From the NCBI GenBank assembly GCA_946405135.1, contig CAMJGD010000007.1, positions 1 to 61,579 on the forward strand: a stretch of 61,579 nt of DNA, given 5' to 3'. The translations under genes and the position numbers were made by a program. The notes under the pieces were generated by a model, which saw only the letters and a list, made by a program, of their open reading frames with translations, did no database searches and was not told where the DNA came from. The stretch comes from an uncultured Clostridiaceae bacterium. GTDB lineage: Bacteria; Bacillota; Clostridia; Clostridiales; Clostridiaceae. Shown in pieces: positions 43,828 through 50,799 of this stretch; positions within the stretch are counted from its first letter, which is position 1; every line of letters starts with the position of its first letter.

Positions 43828-45033
43828 ATGAAAGATTTAAAGCATTTATATTACTTTGAAAACTTGCTTGATGATGTTAATAATGAACTTATTAGACAAG
43901 CTAAGAATGAAGGAAAACTTGCTATTGGATATACATGCTTTCATATGCCTGAGGTACTTCTTAATTTAGATAATTGTTTTTCACTTCGTATGCGTGCACC
44001 TAAAACCGGGTCTATGGAAATAGCAACATACTATATGTCTAACTATACCTGTGAGTATTGCAGGGCACTATTAGAAAGAACTATAGAGGGAAGTTATAAT
44101 TTTCTTGATGCCATTGCAGGCATTGATGCTTGTGCAATGATGAATCGTACAATGGAAAATATTGAAGTGCTGAACTTAATTGATAAAAAAGGATTTTTTG
44201 TTTCTCATGTGGATGTTCCCTATAAGGTAAATGATGATGCCGTGCTGCATTATGTTCAGCAGATTCAGCTTAAAGTATTAAATAAGTTAAAAGAGAACTT
44301 AGGAGTAGACATTTCCGATGATTCTATGTGCAAAGCTGTTATGCTTCATAATGAGGTTTGCAGGATAATAACTGAAATAGGAGAGTTTAGAAAGAAAGAA
44401 AATCCTCCTATAACAGGTTATGAATTTCATATACTTAATTTAGTTTCATATGTTTGTCCTAAGTATCTTATTATAGATAAGCTTCGGGAGACTTTGGAGG
44501 AAATAAAAATTAGAGAAGTGGATGATAATAAAAGCTTTAGAGCTAAAGTAGTCTTGGTTGGTAGTGAAATAGATGATCCGGAGTTAACTAAATTAATTGA
44601 AGAATCCGGTGCACTTATTGTAGCAGATCGTTTTTGTTTTGGTTCTTTCCCAGGCCGTCAGGAAATTATACTTAAAGATGGAGAAAAAGTATTAGATTCT
44701 ATCTGCAGGCAGTATTTAGAGCAAAGCCTTTGTCCACGTTATGTAAGTCATGAAAAGATCAATCAAAGACGTGATTTTGCAGAAAATCTTTATAAGGATT
44801 ACCATGCAGATGGCATAATTTATGAGCAAATGAAATTCTGTGATTATTGGGGCTATGAACGTGCTTTAACTAGCCATATTATGACTGAGGAACGAGGTAT
44901 ACCTACCCTTTCTATTGACCGTCCATACATGTCAAGAACTTCAGGACAGCTTAGAACTAGGGTTCAAGCATTTGTGGAAAGCCTTGAAATTAAAAAAATT
45001 CATAAAGAGAAGGAGGCTTTAGCCCGTGAGTAA
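43828..45033 (+). CDS. 2-hydroxyacyl-CoA dehydratase-like protein (HgdB/BcrC type), smaller subunit
   Basis: A 401-residue member of the HgdB/HgdC-type family whose subunits hold [4Fe-4S] or double-cubane [8Fe-9S] clusters. Markers are GYTCFHMPEVLL near 34, SNYTCEYCRALLE, DRFCFGSFPG near 267 and MKFCDYWGYERAL near 335, with cysteines usable as ligands, and a C-terminal TLSIDRPYMSRTSGQLRTRVQAFVE. It lies ten bases after the CooC-like gene and overlaps the next by eight. No CoA-ligase, CoA-transferase or lyase of a fermentation pathway is present, so the substrate is probably not a classical 2-hydroxyacyl-CoA. Confidence 0.8.
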   Translation: MKDLKHLYYFENLLDDVNNELIRQAKNEGKLAIGYTCFHMPEVLLNLDNCFSLRMRAPKTGSMEIATYYMSNYTCEYCRALLERTIEGSYNFLDAIAGIDACAMMNRTMENIEVLNLIDKKGFFVSHVDVPYKVNDDAVLHYVQQIQLKVLNKLKENLGVDISDDSMCKAVMLHNEVCRIITEIGEFRKKENPPITGYEFHILNLVSYVCPKYLIIDKLRETLEEIKIREVDDNKSFRAKVVLVGSEIDDPELTKLIEESGALIVADRFCFGSFPGRQEIILKDGEKVLDSICRQYLEQSLCPRYVSHEKINQRRDFAENLYKDYHADGIIYEQMKFCDYWGYERALTSHIMTEERGIPTLSIDRPYMSRTSGQLRTRVQAFVESLEIKKIHKEKEALARE

Positions 45034-46582
45034 TAATTTAGGTAAGTTATATACTGGGGACATGATTTTGAAGCGTCGTGAGTGGAAGGGTTTTAGAGAT
45101 ACTATGTATGATTTTGGACGTTGGCTTAAATGCTGGGGAGCATTGATAAGGCTATCATTAGCGTGTCCAAGTCAGCTTAAAAAGGCGGTATTTAGATATG
45201 GATGGATGAGCTCCTATCTTACAACTCCTGCATTTATCGATAGACACACCTTAGGACTTCGAGGCATAGAATTAAGAATCTGCCATAAACAGTTTTTTAC
45301 TATGACTTCTCATGCAATAGATATGACAAAAACTATATTAAAGGGTGATGCTAATTTAAATGGTAAAAGTAAAAAGGCAAAAGAGCTTAGTAAAAAAGTA
45401 GTTCTATTTGATGAAATGATGCCTATTCAAATCATGGCAGGGTTTCCAAATTTAAAGGGATTACCGGTGCAAATGATTCCTATATTTTTACCATCAGAAA
45501 TGGATCAACAAAGTTCCATGCCTTATATTGATGCAGTAGAAAACTATGGCTTGCCAGCAGATGTATGTCCTCTTCCAGCAGCGGAATCTGGTTGTGCAGT
45601 GGTAGGAGATTACCCTCGAATTGGCTGTTGCTTTATATCAAGCAGTATGCCTTGTGATGGTAGTTGCATGGCTTCAACATACCAAGATAGATTCTTTAAT
45701 CTTCCTACTTATCCACTGTCACCCCCAGTGCGCTTTAATGAGGAGGAAGTTCAAAGATATGCGGTTAAGGATATTCAAGGAGCTATAAAATTTATTGAAG
45801 AGCAGACTGGAGAAAAGTTTGATTGGGATGCTTACTTTACAGTTATGAAACGATACAATGAAGAAACAGAATATATGCTTAAAAAGTGGGATATAAATAA
45901 AACAGCCTATCCTCAAATTACTGGTCCTTCATTAGCTCTGCATCGAATGTATGCTTTTCAAATAGCAGGCAGCTTAGATACAAGGTTTTTAAAAAATGAT
46001 AAAGAAGTATATGAATTAATGATGAAGGGCTATGAAAAAGACAAAGAAAAGTACGGTAAACAAGGTACAACAAAGTATCGTCATCGTGCAATTGTTTGGT
46101 CCTGTCCTGCTCACTATTATAGTAACTTTTCTTTTTGGGCTCAAAATTGCTGGGGAATTCAAGTTTTAGTTGATATGGAGTGTATGCTTTCTCACCACTT
46201 CTTTGATACTGAAAATAAGGAAGCTTCCTTAATTGATCTAGCTAAAGCATATGAGCGTATGTCTATGAGAAGTCATACTAATGGGGGCCATGCAAATGTT
46301 TTAGAAGAATTGTGGAAGCAATGCAAAGAGTTCAATGCCAATATGGTTATAATGTACAGTCATGTATCCTGTAAGACCATGGCAGGACTTCAAGGATTAT
46401 TTGAAGATCAGGCTCGTGAAAGAGGCATACATTTAATTTGGGTTGAACATGATTTGTGTGATCCAAGAACGGTTTCTAGAAAAGAAATGCGAAGTAAAGT
46501 TAACAGATATATGCAGACAGTTTTCCGTGAAGAACCACTTGATGCAAGCTTAGTGGATTTTGAGGATGCAAATACTTGGTGA
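45026..46582 (+). CDS. 2-hydroxyacyl-CoA dehydratase-like protein, larger subunit
   Basis: A 518-residue homologue of the same fold, longer than standard dehydratase subunits. Cysteine-rich stretches CPLPAAESGCAVVGDYPRIGCC, SMPCDGSCMAS, VWSCPAHYYSNF and YSHVSCKTM are candidates for cluster ligands. The C-terminal half shows HTNGGHANVLEELWKQCKEFNANMVIM and LIWVEHDLCDPRTVS, as in BcrB/HgdA-type subunits. It likely pairs with the upstream subunit, with electrons from the activase encoded next. Such 'double-cubane cluster proteins' reduce small molecules in vitro; the physiological reaction here is unknown. Confidence 0.8.
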   Translation: MSNNLGKLYTGDMILKRREWKGFRDTMYDFGRWLKCWGALIRLSLACPSQLKKAVFRYGWMSSYLTTPAFIDRHTLGLRGIELRICHKQFFTMTSHAIDMTKTILKGDANLNGKSKKAKELSKKVVLFDEMMPIQIMAGFPNLKGLPVQMIPIFLPSEMDQQSSMPYIDAVENYGLPADVCPLPAAESGCAVVGDYPRIGCCFISSSMPCDGSCMASTYQDRFFNLPTYPLSPPVRFNEEEVQRYAVKDIQGAIKFIEEQTGEKFDWDAYFTVMKRYNEETEYMLKKWDINKTAYPQITGPSLALHRMYAFQIAGSLDTRFLKNDKEVYELMMKGYEKDKEKYGKQGTTKYRHRAIVWSCPAHYYSNFSFWAQNCWGIQVLVDMECMLSHHFFDTENKEASLIDLAKAYERMSMRSHTNGGHANVLEELWKQCKEFNANMVIMYSHVSCKTMAGLQGLFEDQARERGIHLIWVEHDLCDPRTVSRKEMRSKVNRYMQTVFREEPLDASLVDFEDANTW

Positions 46583-46603
46583 TAGTTAGGGGGAGGAGAT
46601 TTT

Positions 46604-47404
46604 ATGAAAAAATATTTTGGAGGATGCGATGTAGGCTCCACATATACCAAAACAGTTATACTTGATGAAGAAGGTAATATGGTTTCTAGCAGTACAATAA
46701 AAAGTAAAATTAATTCAGAAGAAAGTGCAAAAGCTGGATTGAAAGAGACCCTGGAACAGGCAGGCTTAAAAAGCATAGATGAATTAAGTTATTTGATTGG
46801 TACAGGTTACGGTCGTAATAAAGTTCCTCAGGCTCAAGAAAATATAAGTGAGATTAGCTGCCATGCAATGGGAGTACATGTAACTGATCCAACGGTAAAG
46901 GCTATTATAGACATTGGAGGACAGGACGTAAAAGGCATTTCGGTTGATAAAGATGGAACAGTAAAAAATTTTGCTATGAATGATAAGTGTGCTGCAGGTA
47001 CAGGTCGCTTTTTTGAGTCAATGGCAAGAGCTTTTGAATTAGACTTACCAGAGTTTTGTAAGCTTTCCCTTAAAGCCAAAAATGTTATTCCAATTACGGC
47101 ACAGTGTACTGTATTTGCTGAAAGTGAAGTTATTACTCTTGCAGGAGAAGGTAAGCCTAAAGAAGAAATTGCAGCAGGTATTCAGCTGGCTGTGGCAAAA
47201 AGATGTTTTGTTATGGCAAAAAAAGCTGGTGCTACAGACAGTATAACTTTAACAGGCGGTTGTGCTAAAAATGAAGGTTTAAAAAAGGCTATTGAACATG
47301 TATTAAAATTAAAGGTTATTGATCTTAAAATTGACCCTCAATTGATGGGTGCACTAGGTGCTGCTGAGTATGCTCGTCAAAAGGGTTTAGCAAAGGAGAA
47401 ATGA
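46604..47404 (+). CDS. BadF/BadG/HgdC-type ATP-dependent activase
   Basis: A 266-residue activator of the ASKHA fold. Motifs: GGCDVGSTYTKTVIL (phosphate 1), IDIGGQDVKGI, the cluster-ligand Cys in NDKCAAGTGRFFE near 127, second ligand Cys in ITAQCTVFAESEV near 167, and TGGCAKNEGL (adenosine motif). Two such subunits share one [4Fe-4S] cluster and, driven by ATP hydrolysis, push single low-potential electrons into the dehydratase-like partner. AGGGGGAGGAG precedes ATG 46604. Linkage to the two upstream genes makes it their reductase. Confidence 0.9.
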   Translation: MKKYFGGCDVGSTYTKTVILDEEGNMVSSSTIKSKINSEESAKAGLKETLEQAGLKSIDELSYLIGTGYGRNKVPQAQENISEISCHAMGVHVTDPTVKAIIDIGGQDVKGISVDKDGTVKNFAMNDKCAAGTGRFFESMARAFELDLPEFCKLSLKAKNVIPITAQCTVFAESEVITLAGEGKPKEEIAAGIQLAVAKRCFVMAKKAGATDSITLTGGCAKNEGLKKAIEHVLKLKVIDLKIDPQLMGALGAAEYARQKGLAKEK

Positions 47405-47405
47405 T

Positions 47406-47561
47406 ATGAGCTTATATTGGTTATTTTTAATAATCCCAGCTGCTTTATTAGTGCTTTTATTTATTATTTACATTTTTAACTTAGATATGAAATTGGTTGC
47501 GTCAATCTATAAAAGCTTGCGTAAACGTTTTGATAACGAGAAAAGGGAGACTAGTCTATAA
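47406..47561 (+). CDS. 51-residue single-pass membrane peptide
   Basis: ATG 47406 follows AAGGAGAA and the ORF overlaps the next start by one base (TAATG). The peptide has one hydrophobic helix (WLFLIIPAALLVLLFIIYIF, residues about 5–24) and a basic, charged C-terminal tail (KSLRKRFDNEKRE). It fits tightly between the activase and the acetyl-CoA-synthase-like gene, so it is probably translated. It might anchor the complex to the membrane. I recognise no family. Confidence 0.6.
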   Translation: MSLYWLFLIIPAALLVLLFIIYIFNLDMKLVASIYKSLRKRFDNEKRETSL

Positions 47562-48292
47562 TGGAATTGTATAATGGTATAATTAGTGATACATTAGAGT
47601 TACTTTCAGCATATACTCCTAAAAAATTAAGAGTATATGAAAATGTTAATTGGGAAATGTGCCTAAGCAATGAATTGATACTTTCAAAAGATGCAGCTTT
47701 TGAATTGGGTGGAAATAGACTTCCTTCCTTAAATTATTCTTGTGTCACCACGTCAAAGTGCTTAGTTCCAAAAGATGAAATCTTATTATATGGTGCAGAT
47801 TTAAATGAAATAAAGAAAGATACGGCTTTTGGCAGGATTGTTTTATTAAATATTAATGATCTAAATGATGATGATAGAGCATACAAAGCTATTAAAGATT
47901 TAGAGTATGTAAAATATAATATTATACCCAAAGGATATATGATTCGAGCATCCAGCTTTGATAAACGTGAACAAGTTAGAGTCAGCAAAGAAGCTGTAAG
48001 GAAAGGAATTAATTTTGAAACTATAGGTAATGTATATATTAATAAATTAAAAGAAGATGAGTTAGTAAAGTCTGCTTGTATAATTTTTATTACTGAAAAT
48101 ATTCCTAAGTTCAAAGAGCTTAATGCATATGCTAATAAAGTGGATGCAATTACTCAAACATTGAACCATGTTTTAAATAATATGAATTTAGATTGCCAGA
48201 GCTGTAACTTAAAATCTATCTGTGATGAGGTGGAAGGTATGAGAAAGCTCCATTTCAAAACAATTGAATCAGTTAATAGATATGATAACTAA
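47561..48292 (+). CDS. acetyl-CoA synthase beta-subunit (CdhC/AcsB) domain-like protein
   Basis: A 243-residue protein. The stretch LPSLNYSCVTTSKCLVPKDEILLYG near residues 50–75, then DTAFGRIVLLNI, RVSKEAVRKGINFETIGNVYINK near 145–165, and DCQSCNLKSICDEVEGMRKLHF near the C-terminus resemble the middle domains of acetyl-CoA synthase (CdhC/AcsB). The catalytic A-cluster domain with its six conserved cysteines is absent. Ligands could be Cys in TTSKC and CQSC/CD. It ends the operon that begins with a CooC-like ATPase. Its role is unknown: possible scaffold or corrinoid/carbonyl-binding partner. Confidence 0.55.
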   Translation: MELYNGIISDTLELLSAYTPKKLRVYENVNWEMCLSNELILSKDAAFELGGNRLPSLNYSCVTTSKCLVPKDEILLYGADLNEIKKDTAFGRIVLLNINDLNDDDRAYKAIKDLEYVKYNIIPKGYMIRASSFDKREQVRVSKEAVRKGINFETIGNVYINKLKEDELVKSACIIFITENIPKFKELNAYANKVDAITQTLNHVLNNMNLDCQSCNLKSICDEVEGMRKLHFKTIESVNRYDN

Positions 48293-48315
48293 TTCGGAAG
48301 TTGAAAAAATAGTAA

Positions 48316-48498
48316 TTCTATACAAGGACACTTGCAAGACAAGAAGAAACTTATAAAAGTGATGGGAAGTTTATTAATGATGATGATTTGAAAAAAATCA
48401 CTTTTATGAAGCAAGCAGAAGAATAAACAAGATTAGTTAAGAAATTAGAAAAAAGATTACGTAGATTGAACGTAAAATATCAAGAAAATATGAGTTAA
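48316..48498 (+). pseudogene. short remnant ORF with an internal stop
   Basis: In one frame the region reads TLARQEETYKSDGKFINDD … FMKQAEE, a TAA at 48424–48426, then TRLVKKLEKRLRRLNVKY through to TAA at 48496–48498. The text is coding-like on both sides of the stop and lacks a start. I cannot name the parent gene. It occupies the gap between the ACS-like gene and the acetyltransferase gene. Confidence 0.3.
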
Positions 48499-48520
48499 AT
48501 AAAGAAGAGAGGTATATGTA

Positions 48521-48931
48521 ATGAAATTTACAAAAGTTGTATTTGATAAACCTGCTGCAGAGGATTATGTAGATCTAAGAGTACGTTCAGGAATGGGAAA
48601 TAAAAATGTGGAAAGAAGCAGAATAGCAATAGAGAATTCTCTATTTACTGCAAGTATTTACCATGGTGATAAACTTATAGCATTTGGAAGAGTAGTGGGT
48701 GACGCAGGGATTACTTATGTGGTAAGTGATATCATGGTAGATGAAAAGTATAGACGAGAAGGATACGCAAATGAGATCATGATATCCATCGATAAGTTTT
48801 TGAGAGAAAATACTCATGAAGATAGTTATGTATGTCTTATAGCAAATAGTCCAGCAGACAAGCTTTATTCCAAATATAATTTTGAATATTTGTCAGAGGA
48901 TAAATGCGGAATGCTAAGAAAACAAAAATAA
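48521..48931 (+). CDS. GNAT-family N-acetyltransferase
   Basis: A 136-residue acetyl-CoA-dependent acyltransferase. Motif A for CoA binding is VSDIMVDEKYRREGYANEIM (a slightly divergent R/Q-x-x-G-x-G/A) and the C-terminal ANSPADKLYSKYNFEYLS is typical of the YitI/PaiA-like small GNATs. Ribosome site AAGAAGAGAGG precedes ATG 48521. Substrate unknown; stand-alone gene. Confidence 0.85.
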   Translation: MKFTKVVFDKPAAEDYVDLRVRSGMGNKNVERSRIAIENSLFTASIYHGDKLIAFGRVVGDAGITYVVSDIMVDEKYRREGYANEIMISIDKFLRENTHEDSYVCLIANSPADKLYSKYNFEYLSEDKCGMLRKQK

Positions 48932-49140
48932 TCTGGCTAAAGATGAATTTTTATTTTAAAAAAATATATGTATGCATGGTTATTTACTGCATTTAGAACA
49001 TTCTCTCTGATGAAAGTAAAGAATTCAATGCTTTGTACACATCTTTATGAATATGCTAGTTATAATGTAAGTTACATCCGTAGCATCTATTTCTTTTCAT
49101 TGAAAATAAGTATGGTTATTAGTCTTAAATATAAAGAATT

Positions 49141-49188
49141 ATAAATCTAAGGCAGGGCTATGATTGACCCTGCCTTAGATTTATAATT
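49141..49188 (+). terminator. long hairpin after the acetyltransferase
   Basis: ATAAATCTAAGGCAGGG (49141–49157) pairs perfectly over 17 bp with 49168–49184. In the rest of the gap 48932–49384 only AT-rich sequence is seen, ending in TTGTATGATATAATTAAAT (about 49331–49349), a possible promoter for the next gene. Confidence 0.75.
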
Positions 49189-49384
49189 TACTGATATTAT
49201 TGTTCTTTATAGAAAAATAGATTTTTGCAATTTATTTATTTTGATCCTTAAAATTCTTGATTTTAACAACTTATTTATGTTTTCTACCTTTTATACATTT
49301 AATAATTTTAGAATACATATATTCACATATTTGTATGATATAATTAAATAATAAAAATAAATATTTTGACAGGGATGTGATATT

Positions 49385-50119
49385 ATGAATTTTTTATGCA
49401 ATAATTGTAATTTAAACGCTGATATAGAAGATTTAAGGAAAAAATTGAATAATGCTATAGTTGAAAAGAATGATAATTTATTAGATGATGAAATAATTAG
49501 TTTAAGCCAGTTTCTCGATAATTTAGTGTATGAATGTATATTTTGTAAAAAGAAGCTGAATAATTCATCTAAACTAAATCTAAAAGATATATTTGGAACA
49601 CATTCAAGTTTTTATTACTATGGAAAAGAGCATCTCTTTGCTAATATGTATTTCTATATAATAGAAGGAATTAATAATAATGAGCTTATTTATGTATCTA
49701 TGCAGGAAAACTTATATGTTGAATTGATAGAATTTTTAAAAATTAATGATGTATCCATAAACCATATTAAATTTAGACCTGTAAAAGAATTGATTATGAG
49801 CAATAAACAGGGGGATTTAATTCAATTAAAACAAAAAATCAGCAGTATTTGCTTAGAAGATGAAGTTAAAAAATACAATGGCATTAGATGGATTGGACAA
49901 CCTACTTATGCTATTGAAACTACATCACAAGATGACTTTTTAAATTGGGAAATCAACTTAAATAAAGCATTAAGCAATACGAATGTTTCTCTAATTTGTA
50001 TATATGATGCTTATGACTATATGCATGAAGGTAAAGTTATTAATGAAGAGGTAATAAATAAGTCATTGGATACACATTCGTACCTTCTTAAGAATTTAAT
50101 TTTAGAAGAAATAAGTTAA
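49385..50119 (+). CDS. Spo0E-like phosphatase fused to a MEDS sensory domain
   Basis: A 244-residue fusion. Residues about 10–55 form two helices with the Spo0E signature LSQFLDNLV (SQxLD motif), the family that dephosphorylates Spo0A~P and blocks sporulation. A CNNC pair lies at the N-terminus and CIFCKKK near 52. Residues about 68–240 match the MEDS domain (HSSFYYYGKEHLFANMYFYIIEGINN, VSMQENL, IRWIGQPTYA), first named from the methanogen/methylotroph DcmR sensor; in it GxxH and E residues suggest ligand binding. So the protein may tune Spo0A phosphorylation by a small-molecule or redox signal. The cysteine pairs could bind a metal. It is monocistronic. Confidence 0.75.
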   Translation: MNFLCNNCNLNADIEDLRKKLNNAIVEKNDNLLDDEIISLSQFLDNLVYECIFCKKKLNNSSKLNLKDIFGTHSSFYYYGKEHLFANMYFYIIEGINNNELIYVSMQENLYVELIEFLKINDVSINHIKFRPVKELIMSNKQGDLIQLKQKISSICLEDEVKKYNGIRWIGQPTYAIETTSQDDFLNWEINLNKALSNTNVSLICIYDAYDYMHEGKVINEEVINKSLDTHSYLLKNLILEEIS

Positions 50120-50186
50120 TATTTTTATGAAAATTTTGTTTATATTTTGCACTTAACTAAAAGTGAAGATTATTTAATTACATTAC

Positions 50187-50240
50187 AAAAAAAGATTGCA
50201 GGTAATGCATTTTTATTCATTACCTTGTAATCTTTTTTTG
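50187..50240 (+). terminator. intrinsic terminator after the Spo0E–MEDS gene
   Basis: An AAAAAAAGATT…GGTAATG arm (50187–50207) pairs with CATTACC…AATCTTTTTTT (50218–50239) around a short internal loop. It is followed by a T-rich stretch. Confidence 0.8.
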
Positions 50241-50370
50241 TTTTTTTTGCTATAAAAAAATATATAAGTATTATATTTAAAAGCGGATTTAATAGTAAAA
50301 TAATAAAAGCCAACTTAAATAAAAATTTAAATAAGCATATATAATGAATTTTAGTAGTATATAATTAGAT

Positions 50371-50407
50371 TATAAATATGTAATTAGAATATATAAATAT
50401 GTAATTA
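50371..50407 (+). repeat. tandem AT-rich direct repeat
   Basis: TATAAATATGTAATTA occurs at 50371–50386 and again at 50392–50407, with less perfect copies of TATGTAATTA-like sequence before and after. The surrounding gap 50241–50799 is very AT-rich and holds no ORF. Confidence 0.5.
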
Positions 50408-50619
50408 TAGTATACAAATATTAAGTTAATTTATAAACATATAACCATATTTATATATATATGGTAAAAATTAAAAGCATTAAGTCACTTTTTACTAATG
50501 CTTCTATTTGCATGTCTTCATAGATATTAAATTTTACACAATATTAAATAGGCTAAAGATAACTTAGTTTTTTATTCAACAATGGATAAATAGAAAAAAT
50601 TAAGTGATTATTTAAGCAA

Positions 50620-50658
50620 ACAGTGTTGATATTGCTACAAACGATTACAACAGTGTTG
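50620..50658 (+). promoter_or_regulatory. two ACAGTGTTG boxes, candidate operator
   Basis: ACAGTGTTG is repeated at 50620–50628 and 50650–50658, 30 bases or nearly three helical turns apart. The second copy sits in CAACAGTGTTG, a palindrome with a single central base. They lie about 140–180 bases upstream of the LevR-like gene. No sigma-54 −24/−12 element (TGGCAC–N5–TTGC) was found here. Confidence 0.4.
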
Positions 50659-50799
50659 CATTTTATCAAATCTCCATACTTTTTATAAGAATAATTATAG
50701 TATATACACAAAGAGAAAAGCTCTTATGGAAATTTGAAAATTGTTTTAGCCTTATTTGAATATGTTTATGTATTAATTAACAAAAGAAAGAGGTTTAAT

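Noticed and set aside
50340..50470. CRISPR-like repeats or an origin in the AT-rich gap
   Set aside because: Only two short AT-rich repeats of low complexity; no regular spacers, DnaA boxes or replication genes.
50241..50799. Sigma-54 promoter for the Amadori-compound operon
   Set aside because: No TGGCAC–N5–TTGC pattern found, and the regulator lacks the sigma-54 contact loop.
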